Assembly: GCA_029976025.1 (NCBI GenBank)
Contig: JARKNX010000222.1
Location: 1 to 64,000, forward strand
Direction of reading: 5' to 3'
DNA from: Aggregatilineales bacterium
GTDB taxonomy: Bacteria; Chloroflexota; Anaerolineae; Aggregatilineales; Ch27
DNA: 64,000 nucleotides
In this document: positions 25,569 to 33,598 of the stretch, one piece after another
How the letters are laid out: each line of letters starts with the position of its first letter
Position numbering within the stretch: the stretch's first letter is position 1
Notes under the pieces: model-generated
What the model was told of the DNA's origin: nothing
Databases searched by the model: none
Seen by the model: the letters and a program-made list of their open reading frames with translations, nothing else
Program-made: the position numbers and the translations under genes

Positions 25569-27743
25569 TTAATCGGCGGGGGCGGCCGGCGCGGCCTCCA
25601 GCCGGACCCGCACTTCCTCACCCGCGCCGGGCATCTCTTCCACCCACGCTGTCGCCCGCTCATTTTCACGCTCGTAACGGTTCCGACTGTCTGCCCAATT
25701 CTCGGCGGACCAGCCGGTACGGATAAATTCCGCATCCAGCCAGTCTTCAATCCCCTCCACCGGCGGCAGTACCACGCCCTCTACAGACTGCCCCGGCTGG
25801 AGCGTCCAGATAGCGTCGCGCAGGGCGCGGCGGCCCGGCCAGGTCGGGTCGGGCCGCAACACCTGATAATAAAAACCATTCAGGGCAATCGCCTGTTCCG
25901 GATCATAGGCGGCATCCATGGCGTGCAGTATCGGATCGGGATAGAACAGAGCGCGGAGAATCAGAGCGTGAAAAGCCTGCTCTTCTATCAGGTCAGTCAG
26001 AGCGGTCGGGTCATACACCCGGTTTTTATACAGATTCAGAAGCTGGGTAGGGTTGCCGATGACATCCTTGCCGGCGAGCAGGCTGAAGCCGGCATCTTCG
26101 CTGAGGGCGGGCGTGTCCCCTTCCGCCACAATCGCCACCAGAGCCTGACCGGCGGCAATATCGTCCCCGGTAGGCAGATGGCCCAGAACCGCATAGCCGG
26201 TGGTCCAGCCGGCGGAATCGTAGAATGCAAAGCTGGTGTTCGGCGTAACGCCAAGCGCCCGGCTGAGGGGGCCAAGCACAGTCCCTTCGGTCGGCATATG
26301 AAACACCGCCGCCGCGTACAGCAGGTACAGAGCCGGGATCATCACCGCGGCCAGGCCCAGGGCGGCCGCCCGCCGCGCCGCGAGCCAGATCGCCACCGGC
26401 CGGAATAACCGGGGGGGATGATCGCCCGGCCAGCGCCAGGCCCCCCGGACGGTCCGCGCCGCGAAGATGCCGCTCAGGATACAGGCAGCCGCAATGGTCG
26501 TCGCAAAGTAGCTATCCCCCGCCCCCCATTTGCCGGCTAATACAGTGCTCAGCAGAGCCGCGATGAACCAGATGCTGTACAGGCTGATATGCCCCAGATA
26601 AAACTCATAAAGCACAAGCAATCCAGCCATCAAAATCAGGATGCCATGCAGGCCAAACCACTGCCGCAGCAATCCCAGGAACTGCCCCGGGATGAACGGG
26701 TTGAAATTGGCCGTGATCGCGTTGAGCCACCACTGCCCCCCGGTAGATCGATCGATCCACAGGAAGATCACCCCCCCAATCAGGGCAAATAACGCCCCCC
26801 AGATCAGGGCGCGGCGCGGATTCCAGAGGAACAGATAGGCGAAAGCGGCCAGGCAGGTGAAGACGGCGTGCTGCTTGGTGTAGCCCGCCGCCAGCAGGAG
26901 CGCAATGCCTATCGCCAGCCGCCGGCGCTGCTGACGGCTGTCCGCCAGCGCTGGAACGTGGGCCAGCACAACCACGGCCAGAATCTCAAACATCACCATG
27001 AACAGATGCTGCCGGAACAGAGGGCCGATGTGGTAGATATAGTTGGAAGCCAGGAAAGTCAACCCGCTGATGGCCGCGATGAGGTAGTCAGGTTCCTCGC
27101 GGTAAACCGCATAACCGATTGCCGCGGCGGTGATAAGCGTCCCCAGGAAGACCAGCAGCCGCCCGTACCAGTAAGCGCCGCCAAACAGCCAGACAAACGG
27201 GGCGGCGACGATATGAAACAGGGGCGGGTAATTGGAGGAATAGAACGGGTAAACTTCCGTATTCTGGTAGGGCCACCGGAACTGGCTGAACATGATGGTG
27301 TCGACCAGCTCGAACCCTTCCCCCTGGTCATAGTCAAAGGGGAACTGGATGATATGAACGGCGTAGACGACATAAATCACCAGGTAGAAGAGCAGCGCAG
27401 CCAGCACCACCCACAGCAGCGTGCGCATCACCCGCCCCCAGGGATGCGGCAGAGCCGCCGGCTTTGCCCGTTCCACCTTTCCGATAACAGGCGTCCCGCC
27501 CAGCGGAATCAAACTGAGTCCCAGCAGGGTTATAAGCGCGCTCAGCCCCATCACCAGCAGTTGCACCGGCCCAATGCCGCCCTGTCGATCCGGTGCAAGT
27601 ACATCGCGACCCAGGCGGTGCATCAGCTCGGCCAGGGGATCGACGCTCAATACGCCAATCAGGGACACGATGCCCAGTGCCAGCAGGATCAGACCGAGAT
27701 GCCGCTTGGTGAGAGTGAAATCCTCGCCCAGGAAAGTAAGCAT
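25569..27743 (-). CDS. GT39-like polytopic membrane protein
   Basis: 724 aa from the ATG at 27743, with GAGG five bases upstream; a 22-residue extension is possible but unsupported. Two N-terminal helices are separated by a loop and followed by about ten more. The first large loop contains FDYDQGEGFELVDTI with paired acidic residues and YPFYSSNYPPLFH. This is the layout of GT-C glycosyltransferases acting on polyprenyl-phosphate sugars. The final 200 residues are soluble and probably extracytoplasmic. It resembles the gene at 15762 in design but not closely in sequence. Substrate unknown. Confidence 0.78.
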   Translation of the reverse strand: MLTFLGEDFTLTKRHLGLILLALGIVSLIGVLSVDPLAELMHRLGRDVLAPDRQGGIGPVQLLVMGLSALITLLGLSLIPLGGTPVIGKVERAKPAALPHPWGRVMRTLLWVVLAALLFYLVIYVVYAVHIIQFPFDYDQGEGFELVDTIMFSQFRWPYQNTEVYPFYSSNYPPLFHIVAAPFVWLFGGAYWYGRLLVFLGTLITAAAIGYAVYREEPDYLIAAISGLTFLASNYIYHIGPLFRQHLFMVMFEILAVVVLAHVPALADSRQQRRRLAIGIALLLAAGYTKQHAVFTCLAAFAYLFLWNPRRALIWGALFALIGGVIFLWIDRSTGGQWWLNAITANFNPFIPGQFLGLLRQWFGLHGILILMAGLLVLYEFYLGHISLYSIWFIAALLSTVLAGKWGAGDSYFATTIAAACILSGIFAARTVRGAWRWPGDHPPRLFRPVAIWLAARRAAALGLAAVMIPALYLLYAAAVFHMPTEGTVLGPLSRALGVTPNTSFAFYDSAGWTTGYAVLGHLPTGDDIAAGQALVAIVAEGDTPALSEDAGFSLLAGKDVIGNPTQLLNLYKNRVYDPTALTDLIEEQAFHALILRALFYPDPILHAMDAAYDPEQAIALNGFYYQVLRPDPTWPGRRALRDAIWTLQPGQSVEGVVLPPVEGIEDWLDAEFIRTGWSAENWADSRNRYERENERATAWVEEMPGAGEEVRVRLEAAPAAPAD

Positions 27744-27900
27744 AGCGCCCTCAATGGGTGTGCGCGTGCAGGGTACGGTCAAGCGTGCGAGTATACCGCA
27801 GTTTCGCAATGGGTCTGTCAGGCATGGCGCAACTCTGATCCACCAGGTGCGTATAGACTGTCAGCAGGGATTTATTGAAACAGACCTACAGGAGCGCAAC

Positions 27901-28713
27901 ATGACTATTCGTAACGAATTCTTCGACCGCCCGGCGAATGATGGCGCAGACAATATGAATGCTGATAGCCCCACCCCTATCCCGGTACGCGTGAACGTGA
28001 CATCTGCTGATCGCGATCCTCGCGCGGCGGCGGCGGAGGCGCTCCGCCGGGCGGAAGAGGAAGAACGCCTGAGTCGGGATATCGTCCTGGAATACGAGGA
28101 GAAGTACTACGGCAACCGCGAGACGGCGGCCAGGCGCAAGCGAGCCGATGAGATGGCCAGCGCCCCGACAGGCTCCTGGACGCATAAGCTAAACAGCGTT
28201 GACTGGCGCGCGCATACGTCGACGGTTGCGGGGCTGGACAGCGATGAGCGCCTGTGGGCGTCTATGGCGCACCTGAGCTATCTGTTCACAGTCGGCACAG
28301 CGATCTTCACCAATCCGTGGATGGCCCTGCTGGTAGCCTTTATTCCGCTGGTGATCTACATGGCTCTGCGCAATAAATCCGAATTTGTGGCATTCCATGC
28401 CTTGCAGTCGTTCGCGGCGCAGATCATGGCTACCGTCGGCTGGATCGCCCTGCTGATCGTTGGGACAATTATCTTCGGCGTGGCGATTACAATCTCGGCA
28501 GTCGCCAGCATCGTCCTGATCGGCATCCCGTTCGTGCTCCTGTTCATCCTGTTGTACATCCTGTTCGTGCTGGCGATGATTCTGGTGCCCTTCGCGATGA
28601 TCGTCACAGCCATCATCGCCGCCTATAACACCTATAACGGTCGGGATTTCCGCTATCCTTTCCTCGCCAACTGGATTGATCGGCAATCAGTCGGGCAGGT
28701 CGTCGTCCTGTAA
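27901..28713 (+). CDS. DUF4870-type membrane protein
   Basis: 270 aa. The ATG at 27901 has AGGAG six bases upstream; the frame extends upstream but without a ribosome site. The first 110 residues are hydrophilic and charged (AAEALRRAEEEERLSRDIV). The C-terminal half matches the DUF4870/Tic20-like pattern: DERLWASMAHLSYLFTVG, then NKSEFVAFHALQSFAAQI and several helices rich in Ile/Val. The function of the family is not established. A hairpin lies 25 nt after the stop, opposite tmRNA. Confidence 0.85.
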   Translation: MTIRNEFFDRPANDGADNMNADSPTPIPVRVNVTSADRDPRAAAAEALRRAEEEERLSRDIVLEYEEKYYGNRETAARRKRADEMASAPTGSWTHKLNSVDWRAHTSTVAGLDSDERLWASMAHLSYLFTVGTAIFTNPWMALLVAFIPLVIYMALRNKSEFVAFHALQSFAAQIMATVGWIALLIVGTIIFGVAITISAVASIVLIGIPFVLLFILLYILFVLAMILVPFAMIVTAIIAAYNTYNGRDFRYPFLANWIDRQSVGQVVVL

Positions 28714-28737
28714 TTCCACCCGCGCAATATAAAGCGC

Positions 28738-28766
28738 AAGGCGGCTGTCAATGTGGCAGCCGCCTT
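28738..28766. terminator. GC-rich hairpin between DUF4870 gene and tmRNA
   Basis: AAGGCGGCTG (28738-28747) pairs perfectly with CAGCCGCCTT (28757-28766) over a 9-nt loop. No T-run follows on either strand, but it sits between the convergent DUF4870 gene and ssrA, where a terminator is expected. Confidence 0.65.
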
Positions 28767-28776
28767 ATGCTATCTG

Positions 28777-29163
28777 TGGAGATGCCGGGACTCGAACCCG
28801 GGTCCGAAGAGGACGAAACCGCACGTCTACAAGCGTAGTCGGCCTTTTCTTTCTCGCCGTTGGTAGCCCCGGCCAACAGGGTACACCTCGGGCCAGCCGA
28901 TGGGCCTTTGCGCCCGGGTATCGGCGTCGCGGACGCGCACTCTGACTTTGGTGTCGCCCACCTGCCCCCCGGTCAGAGACGGAGGAGGCGGACGGATTAC
29001 CTGTAGAGGTAATCAGCTACAGCATGGCACCGCTTACGCGGCCATAGCCATAGCGGGTGAGTAAGTGCGGTTGGCACTTAATGGTTTGCGCCAGATTTAC
29101 GAGTTAGCGCCGCTCGGCTTGCAGCACGGCCCCCATCGCTCCCCGTCGAAGCCTGTCATCCCC
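28777..29163 (-). ncRNA. ssrA: Transfer-messenger RNA
   Basis: 387 nt. The 5' end GGGGATGACAGGCTTCGACGG and the 3' end GGGTTCGAGTCCCGGCATCTCC form the tRNA-like domain; GGGGATG pairs with CATCTCC including one G-U. The discriminator is A and CCA is not encoded. The RNA rescues stalled ribosomes with SmpB, which is not in this window. The tag frame is at 29034-29075. Pseudoknot-forming GC-rich segments follow, including CCTGTTGGCCGGGGC. An extended -10 lies just upstream. Confidence 0.97.
29034..29075 (-). other. tmRNA tag-peptide reading frame
   Basis: Inside ssrA, resuming at GCC after TTAAGT, the frame reads ANRTYSPAMAMAA then TAA: 13 residues ending MAA rather than the common LAA. The other two frames lack an Ala-Ala terminus. 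The resume codon is assigned from the usual Ala-Asn start and the AA end. Confidence 0.85.
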
Positions 29164-29181
29164 GGGGGGTCTTGCAACCTC

Positions 29182-29190
29182 ATTATACCA
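29182..29190 (-). promoter_or_regulatory. Extended -10 promoter of ssrA
   Basis: TGGTATAAT on the minus strand, identical to the element before ppdK. The predicted start near 29175 leaves about a 12-nt 5' leader to be trimmed from pre-tmRNA. Confidence 0.65.
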
Positions 29191-29232
29191 TGTCCTTGCC
29201 CCAAAGCATACAATAGAATTTCATAAAAAGCA

Positions 29233-29263
29233 TTGGTGTCACCGACCATTCAAGGGGTATCAT
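29233..29263 (+). promoter_or_regulatory. Possible promoter of proBA
   Basis: TTGGTG (29233-29238) and TATCAT (29258-29263) with a long 19-nt spacer. The -10 ends seven bases before the proB ATG, and proB has no Shine-Dalgarno, so a leaderless start is possible. The spacing makes this weak. Confidence 0.35.
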
Positions 29264-29270
29264 TACCTCC

Positions 29271-30389
29271 ATGAACGATCTCGCTCCTCAAACCATTGTC
29301 GTCAAGATCGGCACGAGTACCCTCACTGGCGGTTCCGACCGCCTGTCACGCCCCTCTATTCTGGAACTGGTGCGACAGATAGTCCTGCTGCGGCGGGCCG
29401 GGCACCGGATTGTATTCGTGACATCAGCGGCTATGGCCGCCGGGCGCGAACTGTTGAACTACCCGGAACTGCCCAACCATCTCCCGGTCAAGCAGATGCT
29501 CGCCGCAGTCGGGCAGAGTCATCTGATGGAAATTTACGGCACGCTATTCGGCCTGTACGATGTCAAGATCGCCCAGATTCTGCTTACCCACGATGATTTC
29601 GCTCACCGCACGCGCTACCTGAATGCGCGCAACACCCTGAGCACCCTGCTCGACTACGGCATTGTCCCGATCATCAATGAAAACGACACCGTCGCCGTGC
29701 AGGAGATCAAATTCGGCGATAACGACAACCTGTCGGCCCAGATCGCCGTCCTGCTGGATGCTGACCTCCTGATTCTGCTGACTGATCGGGAGGGGTTGTA
29801 CGACCGCGATCCGGCACTCGACCATGAAGCCCAACTGATTAGTGAGGTCCGGGCGATCGATCATGACGTGATTGCCCGGGCCGGCGGCACGCTCAAAAAA
29901 CCCGGCCTCGGCACGGGTGGGATGCAGACTAAAATTCAGGCCGCGCAGCTTGCCACACGCTCCGGGACTCGCACCGTGATCGCCAGCGGCCAGCAGCCGG
30001 ACGTCTTGCTGCGCCTGCTCCAGGGCGAAGCGCTGGGCACCACCTTCCTGCCCACAGTGGACCATCTGGAAAGCCGAAAACGCTGGCTGTTGGCCGAACG
30101 CGCTCAGGGGACCTTGCAGGTCGATGAAGGGGCGGTCAGCATGCTGCGCAAGGGGGGGGCCAGCCTGCTGCCGGTTGGTGTGCGCGGCGTCAGGGGGGAC
30201 TTTGAGCGCGGAGCTGTTGTGCTGATCGCAGCCATGAACGGTTCTCCCCTGGCTAAGGGGCTGGTGAACTACACCAGCAAAGAGATGCTCAGTTTGTGCG
30301 GTCATCGATCGCAGAGCATCATCGACATCCTGGGCTACACTTACGGTGATGAGGCCGTTCACCGCGACAACATGGTATTGATGGAGTGA
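29271..30389 (+). CDS. proB: Glutamate 5-kinase
   Basis: 372 aa. Phosphorylates glutamate to gamma-glutamyl phosphate, the first step of proline synthesis. The amino-acid-kinase domain begins VVKIGTSTLTGG, with PIINENDTVAVQEI and FGDNDNLSAQIA forming the substrate and nucleotide sites. The linker has GTGGMQTKIQAA. A C-terminal PUA domain (about 280-370) contains KGGASLLPVGVRGV and is typical of full-length ProB. Proline feedback inhibition is usual in the family. It lies 24 nt before proA in one operon. Confidence 0.97.
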   Translation: MNDLAPQTIVVKIGTSTLTGGSDRLSRPSILELVRQIVLLRRAGHRIVFVTSAAMAAGRELLNYPELPNHLPVKQMLAAVGQSHLMEIYGTLFGLYDVKIAQILLTHDDFAHRTRYLNARNTLSTLLDYGIVPIINENDTVAVQEIKFGDNDNLSAQIAVLLDADLLILLTDREGLYDRDPALDHEAQLISEVRAIDHDVIARAGGTLKKPGLGTGGMQTKIQAAQLATRSGTRTVIASGQQPDVLLRLLQGEALGTTFLPTVDHLESRKRWLLAERAQGTLQVDEGAVSMLRKGGASLLPVGVRGVRGDFERGAVVLIAAMNGSPLAKGLVNYTSKEMLSLCGHRSQSIIDILGYTYGDEAVHRDNMVLME

Positions 30390-30413
30390 CCCTCCGCTTG
30401 AAACGAGGAAGCC

Positions 30414-31670
30414 ATGAGCCTCAATTTACAGGAAATCGGACTCAGGGCCAGGGCAGCCGCGCGCACTCTGGCATCCGTAGAGACACAGGTCAAGAACGCC
30501 GCTTTGCTGGCAATGGCCGAAGCCATTGATGCCCATCAGGATGCTATCCTGGCTGCCAATGCCGCTGATATCGCTGACGCCAGGGCGCAGGGGCTGACCC
30601 CGGCCATGATCGACCGGCTGGACCTGCACGGACGGCTGTCCGGCATCACCGCCGATCTGCGCCGCGTAGCCGAACTGCCCGATCCAGTCGGGCGCGAGAC
30701 TGACTTCAGGACGCTGTCTAATGGCCTCCAGATTCGCAAACGGCGCGTGCCTGTTGGCGTCCTTGGCGTCATCTATGAGTCGCGCCCTAATGTGACCGTC
30801 GATGTCGCCTCGTTAGCCCTCAAGACAGGCAACGCCGTCATCCTGCGCGGCGGTTCTGAGACGCTGCGCAGTAATTCGGCCCTGGTTGAAGTTATCCGCG
30901 GCGCGCTTGCTGAGGCCGGTTTACCGCTGGACTGCGTGCAGTTCATCGACGATCCTGACCGCCGCTACGTGACCGAGCTGCTGCGGCTGAGTGATTACGT
31001 GGACATGATCATCCCGCGCGGCGGCAATAAGCTGCATACTCTGTGCCGCGAACAAAGCACTATCCCCGTCATCACCGGCGGTATCGGCATCTGCCACCTG
31101 TATGTGGATGAGACTGCCGATCTGCCCGCCGCCGTAAAGGTCATCCAGAACGCCAAAGTCCAGCGTCCCACAGTCTGTAACGCGCTGGATACCGTCCTTG
31201 TACAGGAGTCAATCGCAGCGGAATTCGTGCCCGCTGTTGTCCGGCGGCTGGCCGAGGATGGAGTCGAATTTCGCGCCGATGAGCGTGCCGCCGCTATCCT
31301 GGGGCCGCATGAGCAGGTGAAGCCGGCCGGTGATGAAGACTGGGATACCGAGTGGCTATCCCTAATCCTGGGGATTCGCGTTGTCCCGGATCTCGATACA
31401 GCTATCGCCCACATTCAGGCGCACAGCACCGCCCATTCCGACGGCATCCTCTCCACCGATCCGAAGGCTGTCGCGCACTTCCTGAATGAAGTTGATTCGG
31501 CGGTGGTGTATGTCAACGCCTCAACACGCTTCACTGACGGCGGCCAACTGGGCCTGGGCGCGGAGATCGCCATCAGCACGCAGAAGCTGCATGCGCGCGG
31601 CCCGATGGGCCTGGAGGAGCTGACAACCTACAAGTGGATCGTCATCGGCGACAATCACACCCGCCCCTGA
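30414..31670 (+). CDS. proA: Glutamate-5-semialdehyde dehydrogenase (gamma-glutamyl phosphate reductase)
   Basis: 418 aa. NADPH-dependent reduction of gamma-glutamyl phosphate, the second step of proline synthesis. The ATG at 30414 follows GAGGAAGCC. Family signatures: [41 protein letters not shown] and [12 protein letters not shown] with the catalytic Cys255. [21 protein letters not shown] near the C-terminus is also standard. ProC is not in the window. A strong terminator follows. Confidence 0.98.
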   Translation: MSLNLQEIGLRARAAARTLASVETQVKNAALLAMAEAIDAHQDAILAANAADIADARAQGLTPAMIDRLDLHGRLSGITADLRRVAELPDPVGRETDFRTLSNGLQIRKRRVPVGVLGVIYESRPNVTVDVASLALKTGNAVILRGGSETLRSNSALVEVIRGALAEAGLPLDCVQFIDDPDRRYVTELLRLSDYVDMIIPRGGNKLHTLCREQSTIPVITGGIGICHLYVDETADLPAAVKVIQNAKVQRPTVCNALDTVLVQESIAAEFVPAVVRRLAEDGVEFRADERAAAILGPHEQVKPAGDEDWDTEWLSLILGIRVVPDLDTAIAHIQAHSTAHSDGILSTDPKAVAHFLNEVDSAVVYVNASTRFTDGGQLGLGAEIAISTQKLHARGPMGLEELTTYKWIVIGDNHTRP

Positions 31671-31687
31671 ACGGCAAATATCAGGAA

Positions 31688-31898
31688 ACAAAAACCCCTC
31701 CGCTCGTGGAGGGGTTTCGTTTTCAAAGGGACCCGCCATGCCGTGTGCAGCCCGTTTTGAACCTGCTTTCGCAGGTGGGTATCGCACTGGCAGTGTCAGC
31801 CTTGGCCGAAGCCTAACGCTTATCCCGGCAGATGCAGACACCCCTCGTTGGGAGTGTTGGCTCAAAACTTGAGTGCGGCATCACGCGCACGGCAGGTT
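31688..31898 (-). ncRNA. Putative structured noncoding RNA with its own promoter (6S-like candidate)
   Basis: A transcript of about 210 nt is predicted from a consensus promoter (start A at 31898) to the terminator at 31692-31717. No credible ORF fits. The two ends pair: CCTGCCGTG near the 5' end with CACGGCATGG near 31745-31735 (one bulged U). Inside, GTTTTGAGCC pairs with GGTTCAAAAC (ten pairs, one G-U), giving a long closing helix with an asymmetric bubble. The apical part has local hairpins ACACTCC/GGGGTGT, GGC-TTCG-GCC, CACTG/CAGTG and CCTGC-GAAA-GCAGG. Alternative small hairpins compete with the long-range helix. Size, closed ends and the central bubble recall 6S RNA, but no family motif was matched. 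SRP, RNase P and tmRNA signatures are absent. Confidence 0.7.
31692..31717. terminator. Bidirectional terminator for proA and the ncRNA
   Basis: AAACCCCTCC (31692-31701) pairs with GGAGGGGTTT (31708-31717) around CGCTCG. On the plus strand TTTCGTTTT follows; on the minus strand TTTTTGTTT follows. It ends proBA and the minus-strand RNA at 31898. Confidence 0.93.
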
Positions 31899-31904
31899 GG
31901 CCGT

Positions 31905-31933
31905 TTTATACCATGTTTGGCGGTCTCTGTAAA
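31905..31933 (-). promoter_or_regulatory. Promoter of the orphan ncRNA
   Basis: On the minus strand TTTACA (31928-31933), exactly 17 nt, then TATAAA (31905-31910). It starts 15 nt after the stop of the AIR-synthase-like gene and points away from any ORF. The predicted start is A at 31898. Confidence 0.82.
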
Positions 31934-31948
31934 GGTTCTTTCGCTGTG

Positions 31949-32950
31949 TCACCCGAACAGCCGGGCGATCTCATCGCGCGGCGGACAGGGGAGCAGCTCA
32001 CCATGCAGGAATACGCCGGGCGGGCCATCCATAACCCGGCCAAGCGTATGAACCAGGATACCGGCCTGCTGCAAAGCAGCGCGGACAGCCGGTTCGCTTT
32101 CCGGGCGGACAGTCAGCAGGAGGGCGCCTGAAGCAATAGCGCCGAGCGGATCTAATCCGTATAGATCGCACAATAACTGGCCTTCTGGCAGCACCGGCCA
32201 GGCTTCAATCGTAATCTCCAGCCGGTGGCCGCTGGCTTCTGAAAGCTCCCACAGCGCAGTTGCAACACCCCCTTCGGTGGGATCGTGCATACTGGTGACC
32301 CCGCCCGCGCCCATCGCAATTCGGGCGTCCCTGAGCACGCTAATTCCGGGATCGTAAAGGAAACCCGCTGCCCTGTCGAGGAAAGAAGACCCCAGCCGGC
32401 CTTCCAGTTCGCTCCTTTTCTCCCGTGCGATGATCGCCGTCGCTTCGATGGGGAACCCTTTGGTCAGCAAAATCACATCGCCCGGCACGGCCCCCGCTGT
32501 GCTCACCAGCCGGCTTTTCTCCACCTCGCCCAGCAGTGTGCCCATGACGATGGGCCGGGTCAGGCCATGTGTAATCTCGGTATGCCCCCCCACCAGGGCG
32601 ATTTCCAGCGCCGCGCAGGCCGCCATGATCTGGTCGAAGATACGCCCGGCCATGGCAATATCAGCCTGCCCGGCCGGCAGCAGGACCGTCGCCAGAAACC
32701 AGCGCGGGGTAGCGCCCATAGTCGCCAGATCGTTGACGTTAACCTGCACGGCGTACCAGCCAATCTCGTCAGACGCAAAAGTGATCGGGTCCGCTTTGGC
32801 GACCAGATAGTACGCCCCCATATCGATTACGGCGGCATCTTCTCCGACACGAGGCCCGACCACGACGCGTGGCGCAGGGGGTATAGAACCGAGCAAAGAG
32901 GCTAACAATTCGCGCGGCAGCTTGCCCGGCAGCAGTTCATCTTCTGGCAT
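31949..32950 (-). CDS. AIR-synthase-related protein (HypE/ThiL/SelD-like)
   Basis: 333 aa from the ATG at 32950. The PurM/AIRS fold is evident: VGPRVGEDAAVIDMG (nucleotide loop), VQVNVNDLATMGATPRWFL, LVGGHTEITHGL and, in the C-terminal half, DPTEGGVATALWELSEASG. These proteins bind ATP and act on small phosphorylated or carbamoylated substrates. HypE normally ends in a conserved Cys that accepts a carbamoyl group; this protein ends in ARLFG with no Cys. No hydrogenase, thiamin or selenium genes are nearby, so it is more likely an uncharacterised AIRS paralogue. It has its own start, apart from the ncRNA below it. Confidence 0.82.
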   Translation of the reverse strand: MPEDELLPGKLPRELLASLLGSIPPAPRVVVGPRVGEDAAVIDMGAYYLVAKADPITFASDEIGWYAVQVNVNDLATMGATPRWFLATVLLPAGQADIAMAGRIFDQIMAACAALEIALVGGHTEITHGLTRPIVMGTLLGEVEKSRLVSTAGAVPGDVILLTKGFPIEATAIIAREKRSELEGRLGSSFLDRAAGFLYDPGISVLRDARIAMGAGGVTSMHDPTEGGVATALWELSEASGHRLEITIEAWPVLPEGQLLCDLYGLDPLGAIASGALLLTVRPESEPAVRAALQQAGILVHTLGRVMDGPPGVFLHGELLPCPPRDEIARLFG

Positions 32951-33068
32951 CACGCCTGCCCTTCATCTGGCAATGGCACACTACAGGCTCGTCCTGCTCA
33001 TTCACGCTTCTATTTTAACAACACTGAAAGGCACCGGCATTGTCCGGGGAATTCTTGCACAACGCTAA

Positions 33069-33097
33069 TTGAGCCATCCGCCGCAGTGTGGTAAAAT
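33069..33097 (+). promoter_or_regulatory. Promoter of hsp20-lon (leaderless start predicted)
   Basis: TTGAGC (33069-33074), 17 nt, TAAAAT (33092-33097). The normal start position seven bases on is 33104, the A of the hsp20 ATG. No CIRCE-type inverted repeat was seen. Confidence 0.65.
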
Positions 33098-33103
33098 CGC
33101 CAG

Positions 33104-33595
33104 ATGAATAGCGATGTGATGGTTGATGATGCTATGAGCAGAGCAACGGTGAGGGGTACTGGCAGCGGCCGGCAGAAGCGCGAAACGGGACATCCGGAAG
33201 TATCACTGGATCGCACCCGCTGGCAGCCCATCTTCGTGAGATATTTTTCCACCTGGCGCCCTCCAACGGACATATTTTACGCCGATAACCGTCTGGTTAT
33301 TCTGATGGAAATTGCCGGGCTGCGTGAAAACGATTTTGAGGTCGTCCTGCACAGTCACCTGTTAACCGTAAGCGGCACGCGTCAGCAGATTGCTCAGATC
33401 TCCAACGGAGCTTACCAGCAGATGGAGATCCAGCGAGGCGTTTTTCGCGCCGAGATTCAGATACCGTGGAAGGTGCAACGCGATCAGGTGACGGCGCTTT
33501 ATCGTGATGGCCTCCTGCGTATTGAACTTCCTCAGGCCGAGCCGCGGATGATCCGCCTGAGCATCAACCCTACGGACGAGAATCGGTACGACTGA
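33104..33595 (+). CDS. Small heat-shock protein, Hsp20/alpha-crystallin
   Basis: 163 aa, an ATP-independent holdase chaperone. The alpha-crystallin domain spans about 55-155: WRPPTDIFYADNRLVILMEI, LRENDFEVVLHSHLLTVSG, and the closing DGLLRIELPQAEP, where A-x-x-x-n-G-v-L/I is the family signature. The N-terminal 50 residues are basic and variable; the C-terminal tail is short. The ATG at 33104 lies at the predicted transcription start; in-frame ATGs at 33119 and 33134 are alternatives, none with a Shine-Dalgarno. It is three bases from lon, so holdase and protease are probably made together in stress. Confidence 0.92.
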   Translation: MNSDVMVDDAMSRATVRGTGSGRQKRETGHPEVSLDRTRWQPIFVRYFSTWRPPTDIFYADNRLVILMEIAGLRENDFEVVLHSHLLTVSGTRQQIAQISNGAYQQMEIQRGVFRAEIQIPWKVQRDQVTALYRDGLLRIELPQAEPRMIRLSINPTDENRYD

Positions 33596-33598
33596 CTT

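Noticed and set aside
25238-25750. 170-aa minus-strand ORF across tRNA-Gln
   Set aside because: It reads through the tRNA gene and its promoter on the opposite strand and has no ribosome site.
31688-31898. SRP RNA or RNase P RNA at the ncRNA locus
   Set aside because: The SRP tetraloop-asymmetric loop motif and the RNase P core are absent, and the RNA is too short for RNase P.
31949-32950. Bona fide HypE of a hydrogenase maturation operon
   Set aside because: The C-terminal Cys needed for carbamoyl transfer is missing and no hyp or hydrogenase gene is near.
33030-33103. CIRCE/HrcA operator before hsp20
   Set aside because: No TTAGCACTC-type inverted repeat with a nine-base spacer is present.
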